A stretch of 64,000 nucleotides of DNA, taken from positions 199,179,641 through 199,243,640 of the forward strand of contig CM061139.1 of NCBI GenBank assembly GCA_030789695.1. Reading direction: 5' to 3'. This document shows positions 42,657 through 54,171 of this stretch, in pieces (the stretch's first letter is position 1; each line of letters starts with the position of its first letter). The notes beneath the pieces are model-generated. The model worked only from the letters and a program-made list of their open reading frames with translations. It did not search any database and was not told the DNA's origin. Position numbers and translations under genes: made by a program. The stretch comes from Scilla litardierei (Eukaryota; Streptophyta; Magnoliopsida; Asparagales; Asparagaceae).

Positions 42657-43338
42657 TCACATTCTAGACTTCCGATCTCTAATGATCTGTATTCCAAGAA
42701 CATATGATGCATTACCCATGTCATTCATCTCAAATTCACTACAAAGTGCTGATTTAATTCCTTTCAACACTTCAATGTCATTTCCAGTGAGCAAAATATC
42801 ATCCATATACATTGATAATATCGTAAAACTGCTCCCATTTTTCAAGACATACACACAGTTATCCAATTTGTTTGCAACGAAACCAAATTGGATAATAGTA
42901 TTGTGAAATTTAAGATACCACTGTTTAGATGATTGTTTTAAATCATACAAAGATTTCTTCAATGTATAAACTGTCTTTCTGTCCCTCAACCCGAAATCCC
43001 TTAGATTGATCAATATATATAACTTCATTCAACTCGCTGTTGAGGAATGCAGTCTTGACATCCATTTGGTAGAGTTCCAAGTCCAGATGCGCAACAATCG
43101 CTAAAATTATCCGTATGGATGCAAACTTAGCCACCGGAGAATAAGTCTCCTGATAATCAATCCATGCTTTCTGAGTAAATCCCTTTGTAACTAATTGGGC
43201 CTTGAATGTATCAATAGACCCATTAACCCGATATTTCTTCTTTAACACCCACTTGTATCCTATGTACTTCCTCTCTTCTGCTAAGTCATATAGCTCCCAT
43301 ACATTGTTTCTCTCAATTGAGTCAAGCTTCCTTTTCAT
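42657..43338 (-). pseudogene. copia reverse transcriptase, frameshifted
   Basis: First part (43338-42943): NNVWELYDLAEERKYIGYKW, then a TYSPVAKFASIRIILAIVAH and MDVKTAFLNSELNE block. Second part (43028-42657), in another frame: KKSLYDLKQSSKQWYLKF, catalytic SMYMDDILLTGND, and MNDMGNASYVLGIQIIRD. The catalytic box reads YMDD. The two frames overlap around 42943-43028, so one shift separates them. Confidence 0.88.
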
Positions 43339-43762
43339 GACCTCAAGTCATTGATCCGACTTAAATGATTTCATTGCATCTGTATAATTCTAGGGATCAG
43401 CTTGTTCATCTATATCAATATCCGCATAGAAACAAGATGGTTTACATGAATATAGATAATAATCATCCATCCATGCAGGTGTTGTTCTGGGTCTTTTGTT
43501 GCCACTAAGGGTTGCAGGCTGGACATGTTCAGCTGGTTAATTTGCCATAGGTATATTCTCATTTATAGGTTCATCTTCCATAGCTGGATGATGTACATCA
43601 TTCACTATATCCAAGTCATCATTCAGAACATCATTTAAGTCTAGCAAGGGTGACACATTTTCTTGGACTTGTTCCTTTTCTTCTAGATTCTCTAGGAAAG
43701 TAGCGTCCCTATTTTTAATGACTCCTTTATTTTCATGGAAGAACCTGTATCCTATAGACTTT

Positions 43763-44626
43763 TCAGAATATCCCATGAATACACATTATAGTTTTGAGAT
43801 TCAGCTTATCTCTAACCTCGTATAGAATGAGAATATGTGCCACATAATCCCATTTTCTCAAATGACTTAAATTGGGTTCGCGTCCATTCCATATCTCATA
43901 CGGTGTTGTCTCGACTGATTTTGTGGGAATTCTGTTCAGAACATAATTTACAATCAATATGACTTCTCCCCAAAAATCCTTGGAGAGATCAGAATGCGAT
44001 AACATACTCACTGCATTCATTAATATTATATTATTTCTTTCACCCACACTATTATGTTGTGGCGTATATGGCATAGTAGTATGCTTCTTTATACCGTATT
44101 GGATACAGTATTCCTCAAATTTCTTTGAGTTGAATTCCCCACCTTGATCAGTTCTTAACACCTTTATAGTCCTTCCAAGTTTTCTTTCTACTTCGACTTT
44201 GTATCTTTTAAAACTTTCAAAAGCTTTCGACTTTCTGCTTAAAAGATACACGAAAGTATACTTGGAATAATCATCTATAAAGGTTGTGAAATATTCCTTA
44301 TTCCCATGTTTCTTTATACTCAAGGGCCCACAAATGTCGGAATAAACTAATTCGAACAATTCATTAGCCTTTTGACTTTCCGAGAATGATTTTCTGGTCA
44401 TCTTCCCAGTTAAACAATGTTCACATGGTAACGTCCTTACACCTGTCCGTTCTGGTAATAAATCCATTTTGATTAACTGGTCCATCTTATTGTTACCAGT
44501 ATGACCTAATCTCATATGCCAAAGATCATAGTCAAACAAAAGACATGAGGAATAATTCAAATCACAATCTTTATTACCAATATCAGATTTTACAACAGAA
44601 AGACAATAAATCATGACCATGCTCAA
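43763..44626 (-). pseudogene. copia GAG-pre-integrase and integrase
   Basis: A 287-codon open stretch. HHCC finger in LWHMRLGHTGNNKMDQ with CEHCLTGKMTRKSF. Catalytic core with D in VYSDICGPLS, D in LRTDQGGEFNSKKF, and E in VGERNNIILMNAV, then the ETTPYEIWNGREPNLSHL block. All three acidic residues are present. It ends in a shifted frame before the linker at 43776-43537. The integrase domain looks complete although the polyprotein is broken on both sides. Confidence 0.9.
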
Positions 44627-44639
44627 ACTGGCCCATAGC

Positions 44640-45060
44640 TAATCCCATCTTGTCTTTCCCAATAGAGACCCTATTGTTGTAAAATCTAACTTCAAGACCA
44701 TTCTTCAGCAAAGCCGGAACAGAGACCAGATTACGTCTTATGCCAGGTGCATAAAACACATCTTTGAGGATTATGATGCTGTCCCCAAGATCCAATCTGT
44801 AAGAACCAATATCTTCTACATCCAGATATGTATTGTTCCCTATGTATATCCTTTGGTCTTCCTTCTTTAGTTCCTGGAAGTCGACAAATCCTTCCTTTGT
44901 CTTTGCTATGTGTCGGGTAGCACCCGAGTCGATCCACCAGCCTTCAACGTCTGTTGTTGCAGCGTTACATTTAGTGACGCCAATGAACTTTCGCTTTCTG
45001 GATCCTCCTTGTTCTGGGCGTTTAGAGTTGCCCTTATTCCTTACCTGAGGACAGTTGGCC
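44640..45060 (-). pseudogene. copia protease and end of gag zinc knuckle
   Basis: The minus strand reads HFKANCPQVRNK (end of a CCHC knuckle, about 45060-45030), then GWWIDSGATRHIAKTKEGF with the DSG protease active site (about 44940), and VFYAPGIRRNLVSVPALL (44760-44710). The first cysteines of the knuckle are missing, marking the deletion point of gag. Confidence 0.85.
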
Positions 45061-45997
45061 TTAAAGTGACCATACTATGATGTGACAAAAATTACAATAT
45101 AATATGATGTGACAAAAATCTCTATATCCTTTTTAATTAAAAGGTAAACCAAAATTTATATTAGGTTTACGTTGTATGGCATCAAAAGATGAAAATATAA
45201 CAAATTCAGAGAAGTAAATAAAATAAATTTACTAAGAAACCTGATTGCGTGGAGAACTATGTTGTTTTGATCCGTAGCGAATTGTGCGCCTGTGACGCAA
45301 TCAACCGGCGGAAGTTGTTTGATTCGTATGACTCGGCGAACAGAGACGCGTGGGAAAACGTGCAGAAAAGCACGTGAGGCGACGCGTCTAGATGCATGTG
45401 ATGCTTTGGGAAGGAAAGACAACGGGCACTGAGAGATTTTGAGGGAGACAGGGTTGTGAGAGCCTTTTCGCCTCGATGAGCGCTTCGGAAGATGTCGTGT
45501 CTGTTGATGAAGCAATGGCCTGACTGATGATTCACTTGCTAAAGCAAAAGTTGCTCTGTTGATTTGCAAGTTGAAAAAAATGAAAACCTTTTCGGAATAA
45601 AATAACAATAATGGAAGAAAAAGGGTTGCTCAGTTGGTGAAAATAATGGGGCCCGTCTTGAAAAGTTTTGTGCGCCTCTTTCGCTTAGGAAAGCCTCGGA
45701 AAAATTGACAACTTGGCAACGTCTCGGAGAGAAGATCTCTGAAGCATCTCAGATTAAAGTGGGATGCTGTGGGGAAATGGGGGCCGCCGGTGCACTTGGA
45801 AACGCGAAAAAAGAGAGAGAACCTCTCTGTGCACTGGAACCGAGTGAAAGAAAGGGCTCTTTCGCCTCGGGAAGTGGAGAGCCTCTGTGGGTTTCGCCTC
45901 TGCGTAAGTGGAACGGCGGGATGAAGAGCGCCTCCGTGAACGCGTACGATGTGGCTGCTGTTGTGTTTGTTGGAGCGCTTGGATCAGAAAGAGAGGT
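45061..45997 (-). other. copia 5' leader next to the deletion
   Basis: Between PBS and the gag deletion. GC-rich in its right half. Frames on both strands (for example 45705-46016 plus) lack domains. No gag helical region is present. Confidence 0.5.
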
Positions 45998-46010
45998 GGC
46001 TTTGATACCA
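45998..46010 (-). promoter_or_regulatory. primer binding site, initiator tRNA-Met type
   Basis: Plus strand GGCTTTGATACCA, one base different from the perfect complement, one base from the 5' LTR. Confidence 0.9.
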
Positions 46011-46011
46011 A

Positions 46012-46275
46012 TGTGAGAACGAGAGAATTTATTTGGGGATTCCGGATATGATTGAAAGCTGAATGCTTTTTGATACTATAGAAACAAAACACCCCTTCTC
46101 TATTTATAGGGCCACCGCCATATCCCACCCCGCAACCGTCCCGAGATATCCTCAACCGACCCTCGATTCTCTCAACGGACACATGAGACTCAGTCTTTCG
46201 GCTAAGAAAAATCCTCAACCGAGTATTGGGTCGGATACCGGGGTCTTTAACCGTTTCAGGCCATAATAAGCTACA
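46012..46275 (-). repeat. 5' LTR of the copia element
   Basis: 264 bp, partner of 41335-41675, with the unexpanded GAGAGA at its left edge. Confidence 0.92.
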
Positions 46276-48404
46276 CTGAAGAGATTTGGACTGCAAATTG
46301 AATATGTTGGGCCATCTTGACGCTTACCCAAGTCCAGGCCTGTGCTGGTTTGGGATTATTCGAGCCCTAAGCCTATACCAATTTTAATTCCCAGGTTGGT
46401 ATGCCTGAAAGCTGGCCGAGATTGGTTGGGTTATGATGGGTTGGAATGAGCAAAGATGAGAGTTTTTGCATATTCTTCTCATTAAACTTAGTTTCTACCA
46501 CTAATTGTGTCTTCAAACTTAGTAATAAGCTTACCAATAGGAAACAAGATTTTTTTTTAAAAAATCATCATCAAATCCTTTGGAAAAATGTGTTGTTTAT
46601 CATATTTTAACCGTTTATAGTGTTATATACCTGGTTGGGTGGGGTTGGATTCATTGGGTTAGGCTCATGTCGGATTCAGATTTAGGTTGAGTTTGGTCAG
46701 ATGTCAACATGAGTGCAACTGGAATTGATGTCCAGTTGAAATTTTTTGAGTTGAAGCACAGACAAATTTTCAAGACCCCAACTCATCTGTGGGTTGGATT
46801 TTAGTTGCCAGGCCTAACACAACCTAATTTGTAGGTCTAGTTGAGAGTAGAGAAACTCATCTTTCCACATCTTGTTGATTAACAGACATGTTTGATCGAA
46901 ATAAACTAGCTTATTTTGCAGTACATGTGCTCACCTCAAAGATTTCAAAGGAATGGACATTAAATTTTTTGTGCCCCAGTACTGTCTTGGTTGTAGCTGA
47001 TTCTTCTGCTCAGTTATTGGCATAGAAAGCTTTAATGTTCTTCTACAGGTTTTCCTTCTACTGATTCTGGTTACTCAAATTTGACTGTGTGTCCGTTTAC
47101 TGTCTGCATACGGTTTGTAACATCAGTACACCTGATTTGTTGCAGTACAAAACTTGTGGAGAATATATTGGACTTGAAGGTCTGTTTTCATGTTTCTATT
47201 TTAGGAGGAGATTTTATCAATCGTAAGTGTTCACATCAAGTAACATTTGACATCTACTCTGAATGTATGATTGCAATTAAAATGTGCCATTATATGTGGG
47301 TGTGGGTGTGTGGGTGTGATCTACATTGTCATTTCCGATGACATTTTACTTGAAGTACGAAGTGAATCAAAATAGCATGTGGCTTATTGCCTTGAATAGA
47401 ATTAGAATCTATAACTGGGAAGAGGCAATATTAAAGACAATGCAGGACTTGTCTGCGAAATTTGTGATATTGTTTAGGAATGGGAAGACATTCAAAAAAA
47501 TTTGTCGCAAATTGCCTTGCAGAAACTGGAAAGATGATCTGTAACTCTTATTTGAAGCTGACAAGGTCGTTAAAGATTGTAGGAACTGTATTGCCGATTA
47601 ACTGCATCTTGCTTAATTAGGCCATATCAAATTCTCGCTCACATGGGCTGTCATTTCTAGATTAATGTTTGTAAGCATTTATGGATGGTGCTTATTGAAC
47701 TCTCTATTAGTTGCCAAATAAGTTGCTGGAACAATAAATTGTTCATTACAAACAACCTATGTGTTCCATTTGCTAAGTATGAGCAAAAGCCACTATTTGA
47801 GAAATCACCAAGAAAGATACGGAGTTGTTTCGTTTTTTGCATGAAGACCACTTTTACAAGGATGTTGATATATATCAATATACTTTTATTTGCTCAGCAG
47901 ATAGATAATATCCAAATAACTTCATTTTTCTCCTTTTATAACTAAGGCATTTGATGCAAGGTACTTCAAATGTTTTATTTTCTTAATTTTTGAATATTTG
48001 TACATGACTTCACATCTAGATTGTTGATACGAAAGGGACATATAACGAAACTTTAGCCATATTTCTGGTCAAAGTGGAAGTCCAGAACTGATTATTTGAT
48101 TAATTCTTTTATGAAAATTTCTTTTAGAAAGCACACGACTTTATGGAGTTTAGTAGGTTTCTGGGCATGTGTTATAAAATTAATGATTTATGCGTAATTG
48201 TAGCTTAGTGTTTTGATTTGTTAAATGATTTATAATTGAAGAATGATGATATTATTGGGAATGGGTGATAATCAAGTTGTGTATTAATGAAGACAATGAT
48301 ATTAAATAGAGACAATGATACTAAATTGAGTTATTTCAAATTTTACTTAAGTTGTGTAGTTAATGATGGCAATGACATTAAATTAAGTTAAGTTTCAGAT
48401 TTAA
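46276..48404. other. AT-rich region, no gene recognised
   Basis: Short frames have no known domains. Contains GGGTTGG-type stretches near 46420-46670. Possible old repeats. Confidence 0.4.
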
Positions 48405-48690
48405 GTTTTTAGAAAATAAAACATGTTACATTAGTCCATGACATCAGAACTTCCATTAAAAAGTCAATGTATGTGGGGAAATTGGAGTTATAATATCAAA
48501 GAATTAACTATTGTATAGAATACTGAAAATTTAATTGTTTTATGTTTTTAGAAAATAAAAACATGTTATGTTAGTCCATGACATCAGAATTTCCTTTGAG
48601 AAGTCAATGGACCGGGGGGGAGTTGGAGTAAATTTAGTTGTTATGGTAACAAATAATTATTGTATAGAATACTGAAAATTTAGTTGTTAT
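48405..48690. repeat. tandem duplication, about 139-bp unit
   Basis: GTTTTTAGAAAATAAAACAT at 48405 recurs at 48544. Both units share TTAGTCCATGACATCAGAA, AAGTCAATG and TTGTATAGAATACTGAAAAT. Confidence 0.88.
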
Positions 48691-49144
48691 GTATATTATT
48701 TTAGATGTAAAGAATTGGATTGCTACATTGGAGCTAAATAGTGAGATACATCTGGCGGCCTTTTGATAAGCCATTTACAATTGAACCAATGGATTGATCT
48801 TTTTCGTTGGGAAGCCCACATAGCCCACAAATTTAGACCAATGTTAACATCTAAGCAGGTAACTTTTGGTGAAGTAGGGGACCTCTTGGTGTCCTAAAAG
48901 AAAATGTCTCCCATCTTTATGCAAGAAACAGTGAATGTAACATCTGTAAAGCTAATCAGATTTTATTGTTGGTTGTAGTGGAGGATGACCTAATTTCACA
49001 TCAATCTTGGGTTGATCAATCAATCAATCAACATGTATCCTACACACCTAAACCTTGAAATTTCCTTCCTAAGGTTGAAATGTTAACTTCAAGCTTAGCT
49101 TGATTTAATGCAATCCATGTTGGATCCAAAGAAATTTTATAAGT

Positions 49145-49275
49145 GAAACATTATCCTTGAGGAAAGATTGTCAAAAGAGCAGCACTTAGCCCTTCACTTT
49201 GAGTTGTATACATGTGTGAGTGCATGTTGAGAAAGCCCTTTTCTCATGCAGCTTACAAGTACATGCATTTGGCCC
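49145..49275. repeat. dispersed duplication, copy 1
   Basis: Shares with 50884-51020 the order ACATTATC-TTGAGGAAAGATTG, AATAGC/TTAGCC, TTGAGTTGTATA-ATGTGAGTGC and a following GAGAAAG/GAGGGAG segment. Confidence 0.7.
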
Positions 49276-49352
49276 CCTTTGCATCTGCATGGTTCTCAAG
49301 CTGTTGAATGTGTCTTTTTTCGATCTGGCTTTTAGGGGTGCCGACGTTTCCA

Positions 49353-49357
49353 CCCCC

Positions 49358-49388
<31 letters not shown>

Positions 49389-49398
49389 AAAAAAAAAA

Positions 49399-49429
<31 letters not shown>
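49353..49429. repeat. poly(C)26-poly(A)22-(TAA)n compound repeat
   Basis: Three pure tracts in direct succession; the frames across them are artefacts. Confidence 0.97.
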
Positions 49430-49433
<4 letters not shown>

Positions 49434-50883
49434 TGATGATCATGATAAATAAAATAAAATCAAAAGTTCACCCTCCTATGCTATGATACTTGGACTATGG
49501 GGGCACACGAATCCCTTGCAGCTTTACTGGGCAAGAAAGCAAGATATTCACGAGAGTTCCTTTCTTCCTTTAGTGAGGTTCTTTCTTCCTTGAGGTTCGG
49601 ATGAAGTAGTCTTTGTTTCAATAGGTTAGGTGCAGATTCTACATGAGCCTTGCTTTATTATTATTATTATGCATATGTACTTCGGTTTACCTGAAAACCT
49701 GAAGAGCTTACATGGGACGAAAGAGAAGGCTGATTGTGATGTTGCTAGATCAGTTGCGGAACTAGCGGGCATCAGTCGAATTCAACATATGGAACCCATC
49801 TATATATTATTATGAAGCTTCACAAAGATTTGGCTTCCATCATAATGGCATTTCACATTTGGTTGTTATCATACATTTCACAAGTGCCTACATGATAAAT
49901 CAAGAAAATGAGGGTCTACTTTATCTTGTTTTATCAAGTTTTATTTATTGGTTATTAATAAGATGCTTTCATGTCTTGCGATTGCAAAAGTGTTATTTTT
50001 TTTGGCGCAGTCACTGTGATAGAGTTTGTGAAATTGTAGGAGTGTGAATCCTTTGATAAACATGAATCATGAGATCAGTCTTGGATAGAGTTCTTGCAAA
50101 TGCATGCTGTATTGTTATATGATCGAGATGAAATTTCCATCTCAGAGCCTTGGGAACGATGTTATTCTGGTTTGTTCTTTCTGGTACTATTAATGGCACC
50201 GTATTTTCTTCGCTCATTGCTACAAGAACTTCATAGTTACACACGCAAGCAAAGTGTATGGCTTTGAAATCTGAAAGCGATCTCTGAAAGCGATCTCATG
50301 CTGCTGGTTGGCCTTGTGGAGTAAAATGATAGGTAACAAGCTTTCTTTATCACTTCAATGCTATGTGATGGATGATCATGACATTGTTAGAGATCGTCAA
50401 ACTAGAAACTGTTTTGGACTTTCTACTTGTTTCCAACTTGTGATGCTGGAATCAAATATGTTTTGTAAGCTCCATATCGGCGAAATTCGACATTTCATTG
50501 CAGGTCAGTACCAAGAAAAAGCTTACAGTATATCATGCCTTTGTTCTAGATCCTACTACATGTTTCATGCAGGTAATAAGAAATGATGCCATGGGTTATT
50601 CAGTCATGAAATATGGCTTATTAGTAGTGAGACATATTTAGGGCTACAATTAATGAATAGTACAACAGATGCAAAGCATTGCTTTATTGTGTTTCTATGT
50701 AACATCCACAGGCCATATGAGAGTTTTTTCGTTTGTTTGGTGAGGATCATCATATGAGAGAAATTTCATGGTTGTTGCACCGGGGCATAGTGCAGTGCAG
50801 GGTGAAGGATCTATATTCGGACGAGGTTGAGCTGAAGAAATGCATGCCGGTTGCAAAGAAAGAAATGAGAAATTGTGTGAACA
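49430..50883. other. no gene resolved
   Basis: Includes GGTGCAGATTC near 49629 and GATGTTGCTAGATC near 49737, which have counterparts at 51062 and 51088, so it belongs to a diverged local duplication. Possible decayed gene pieces without a recognisable domain. Confidence 0.35.
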
Positions 50884-51110
50884 AAACATTATCATTGAGG
50901 AAAGATTGCCATATGAATAGCAATAGCCTTTTCCTTTTGAGTTGTATATATATGTGAGTGCGTGGTGAGGGAGCCCTCCTTTGTATCGTAGGAGTGCATA
51001 TCGGTGCTTTGGTCCCCTCGGCGTATGCATTCCTCTCATAATGTTGTGTTCGATGGGTTTGGTGCAGATTCAAGGAAAGGTGAGTGCGATGTTGCTGGAG
51101 CTTGAGAAAC
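50884..51110. repeat. dispersed duplication, copy 2
   Basis: Partner of 49145-49275 and of short segments near 49629-49750. Confidence 0.65.
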
Positions 51111-51130
51111 TGTGAGCGTGCCTATAATTG

Positions 51131-51685
51131 ACATCTCATTGTTAGATTAATCTGTGTACGCGGAGATAATGAGGACCATCCGTGATCATTCCATTCATAC
51201 GTAGGATGGTTCGTCATGATGTTCTTAATTGTAAGATGTTCTCGTAGGATCACGCTAAAAACTTGACACGAACGTTCTATTTTCATGAATGAAACCATTT
51301 TGCGTCGTAACACTCTGTTAAAAAAGTAGCAGGTGACTAGCAGGTGACTTATTCATGATGACCAACTTACCCTCCTTTCTCATCAGCTTCTTCTTAAGCT
51401 TTCTTCATTTGTTTCGTCTGTCACTTAAGTCAACTAGAATCACTTTCATAGTGCAAAATCAACCATCTTGTTTTGGCCATCGCCTCCTCTTCCCATCCAC
51501 TCAGTTTTGGAATTCAACTATATGGGTTGGTTCAAACAGCCACACTATTTACTGGACCCAATCGCGACCCAGTCTCATGGAGTGTCGCCCATCCTCCCTC
51601 TAATAGGTCCACAACAAATGTAATTAACTCTGGGCAATGAGAGGAAATTTCATTATCATTAGATTCAACTGTGAAGGGCGAGGAG
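51131..51685. repeat. local duplication, long form
   Basis: 51131-51169 and 51531-51685 reappear joined together at 52302-52480; the 361 bp between them (51170-51530) is absent from the second copy. Confidence 0.85.
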
Positions 51686-52301
51686 TCGTAGATCTTACTG
51701 GGAACCGCATGATCTTTGATTCTTTGACCTAGTTGCAAGGTGCGAAAAGCAAACAAGCTAGGGTGTGATTTTGTCGGTAGATTTTCAAAGATTTCATGGA
51801 TCGCATGAGACATCTGAAGATTTCTTCAAAGATCAAAAGGTGTACTGTGAGAGCAAAAGATTTATTGATTTTTGCCCTAAAATTGTCGAAGGACGAGTCG
51901 GTTCAACATAAAGATAGGAAATTAGTTGAGAGTTTATTATTATTGCTGGAAATTGATTGTTGATCCATGAATGTAGATAAATTACTCAGATGAAGATGTG
52001 CTTATATAATATTGAGGGGATTATTGAAGAAGAGGAACGTCAATCAATTTTTTTTTGATATATGTTTAGTGTAAAAATTCAGGATAGTGATATGTTTTAT
52101 TGTAAGTTTACTGCAAAATACTGTAATTTTTGTAATGTTCAAATAATGTTATGTTTAATGTAAAATTCAGGATAGTGTAGCAAGCTCAGATGTGCATTAA
52201 AATTTGACAAATGAGATTACAATCATGAACACATTCAAACGTAAATAAGAATTTCTTAATTGGTTAAAGTCCGTTGGAGTGCAAATGGTAGATTCGTATT
52301 A

Positions 52302-52480
52302 ACATATCATTGTTAGATTAATCTGTGTACGTGGAGATAAATGGGTTGGTTCGAACAGCCGCAATATTTACTGGACCCAATCGCATGGAGTGTCGCCCAT
52401 CCTTCATCTAATACCTCCATAACAAATGTAATTAACTCTGTGTAATGAGGGGAAATTTCAATATCATTAGATTCAATTGT
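52302..52480. repeat. local duplication, short form
   Basis: Reads ACATATCATTGTTAGATTAA, then at 52340 passes directly to ATGGGTTGGTTCGAACAGCC, and on to ACAAATGTAATTAACTCTG and GGAAATTTCAATATCATTAG. Confidence 0.85.
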
Positions 52481-52688
52481 GAATACTGGGGACGTGGTGA
52501 TCTTTGATTCTTTGATTAATCACATGTACCTTTCCAACAGACCATGAAGGCCATGTAAAAACCGTCGAAAATATGGGATGGGTATACCTTTGGTAAGGTT
52601 ATTTCGGTGACTTGAATTGACGACCTTGACAAATTACAGGAAACTAGACGTCTGAGTGACAAGGAGAATGACGCTCCTCGTGAGCTTA

Positions 52689-52730
52689 GGGCCTGTTCTT
52701 TTCCTGGAATAGGAAATGTGGAATAGGGGG
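52689..52730. repeat. left terminal inverted repeat of the PIF element
   Basis: Fifteen perfect bases GGGCCTGTTCTTTTC, then imperfect GAATAGG-containing sequence. Partner at 62136-62177. Confidence 0.88.
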
Positions 52731-53503
52731 AATTGATGTATTCCTAAGAGAGAGAAAATGTAGTTATGTGTTCTTTTGGGCGGAATAGAGTATGGAATGA
52801 GGGGTTGGGAATAGAGAGTGGGGTCCACTTTCTAGTTTTGTGTTCTTTTGGCTTGTGAGGAGTTGGAATGAGAAAGTGGGAAAGTTGGAGTGTGGGGTTA
52901 TATGGTGAGTATAGGGTAATGGTAACCCTCCTACCAATATAGGTATAAAATGTAAAATGAAATAAAAATGAATATGGATGTAAAAAAACACAGCTTCGTA
53001 ATGTGAATGTGAAAGACAAACAGGTAATGTGAATGTGAATGTAAAAAAACACAGCTTCGTAAAAAAACACAGCTCCGTTTCAGGCATTCAATATAAATAG
53101 TTACTGTAATGTGAAAGACAAACGGAAATAAAAACCCAGCTTCGTCTCAGGCACGGAACAACAATAATGGACCAATAATTTGTGTCACGTAGTACAAAAA
53201 ACGCCGGCAGTCTCAGATATTCAACAGGTATAAATTCACAACTGGGAAACTCATGATGAAATAACACGACACGGCAGCCCAACAGCAACGACATCAACAA
53301 ATCGACAAATGATATTAACCCCTGAGGAATTACAGGTGCCAACTGATCCAAGCATGCATATAATTAAAAAAAAACAGGCTGTAACATTACGCCAAAACAA
53401 CCCTCAATACAAGGATATTACAAAAATTCCTGGAATAGATACATAAAAACACAAGTTCTAACAAGGATTTTAGTCCGACCATACAACACGATCCCCTTCC
53501 AAG
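52731..53503. other. subterminal region of the PIF element
   Basis: Contains tip-like TGTTCTTTTGG copies and a direct duplication of GGTAATGTGAATGTGAA and AAAAAAACACAGCTTCGTA pieces (52980-53060). No gene. Confidence 0.6.
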
Positions 53504-53731
53504 TCAATGAAGATTGTTATACATAAGAAAACTGATAAAACATAGGCCTAAGAGGGAATACAGAACAAACTTCAGGGAGTTATAATCTTTATGCACCCTA
53601 TCTAAGGTCAGCCTGTATATCTCTAATTGGCCAACGACCATAGCCAATCGATCGTCTATAGAATCCAACCTCCTCCCTGTCTGTGCGCAAGCAGATATAT
53701 CACCTGTTCCCCCTCTTTCAGCTGCTTCCAT
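53504..53731 (-). CDS. coiled-coil/transmembrane frame, probable second half of the GRF ORF
   Basis: A 75-residue frame whose ATG overlaps the stop of the GRF frame (TAATG). Residues 15-50 are helical with heptad-like leucines (RLDSIDDRLAMVVGQLEIYR). Residues 53-72 form one hydrophobic segment (LKFVLYSLLGLCFISFLMYN) near the C-terminus. Small plant GRF proteins often have this layout (finger, coiled coil, C-terminal anchor) in one chain. A frameshift or an unrecognised intron may separate the halves. Overlapping translation is less likely in a plant. Confidence 0.5.
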   Translation of the reverse strand: MEAAERGGTGDISACAQTGRRLDSIDDRLAMVVGQLEIYRLTLDRVHKDYNSLKFVLYSLLGLCFISFLMYNNLH

Positions 53732-53970
53732 TAAATGCAGGATAATAAACTTTGACAGTCACTGTGAGGGGGGTCCTTCCATACGAAGAACTCACAGATG
53801 GGACAGCTCCAAAACCTCCTGCCCGGGTTTAACTGGGTCCATGAAGTCTTCCGAGGTACACGCAGACCACAACGGCATCTCTTGAAGTCTGAATAATCCG
53901 TCTCCAAAGCAGGTACCCGGGTCACTTCCCGAAGGCGGGAGCGAATAGACGTGGATGAGCCTTCACTCAT
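53731..53970 (-). CDS. GRF-type zinc-finger protein
   Basis: A 79-residue frame. The finger spans residues 32-68: CRCGLRVPRKTSWTQLNPGR then RFWSCPICEFFVWKDPP. It has the spaced cysteines (C32/C34, C56, C59) and the Gly-Arg-Phe signature of zf-GRF domains, which in several DNA repair enzymes contact single-stranded DNA. It lies on the same strand as the transposase, downstream of it, inside the terminal repeats. The likely partner half is at 53731-53504. A role in transposition is speculation. It could also be a captured host gene. Confidence 0.7.
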   Translation of the reverse strand: MSEGSSTSIRSRLREVTRVPALETDYSDFKRCRCGLRVPRKTSWTQLNPGRRFWSCPICEFFVWKDPPHSDCQSLLSCI

Positions 53971-54171
53971 TTAGACCTGGTCAGACATAGAAATAAACAA
54001 AATAGAAGGTATGAGATGATCATAGAAACTGAACAATTTAATGAAGTGAGAACGGGACGAGGAAGGCGTACCTATGAAAAGTACATATCGCTTTATGTCA
54101 ACGTACCCGTCTTTTGCAGAAAATAGCAAGGCAAATGAGAAGGAAAAAACAAAAATAATATACAAAACCAA

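Larger units (their letters stand above)
41335..46275 (-). mobile_element. Ty1/copia retrotransposon with both LTRs, gag deleted
   Basis: LTRs 41335-41675 (3') and 46012-46275 (5'), minus orientation. Both begin TGTGAGAACGAGAG and end ATAAsYTACA on the plus strand. PBS at 45998-46010; polypurine tract AAGTGGGAGATG (minus strand) beside the 3' LTR. The interior holds protease, integrase, RT and RNase H in copia order, in several frames. Gag is lost: sequence passes from the end of a zinc knuckle (about 45060) directly to leader-like DNA. Flanks GAGAA and CTGAA do not give a clean target duplication. Confidence 0.9.

Noticed and set aside
45705..46016. Plus-strand 103-residue frame
   Set aside because: It runs antisense over the copia leader and PBS; no domain.
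47081..47945. Several short plus-strand frames as exons of a gene
   Set aside because: No recognisable domain, no convincing exon chain, and no codon bias by eye.
49186..49486. Frames with Ile, Pro, Lys or Gly runs
   Set aside because: They are translations of adjacent homopolymers.
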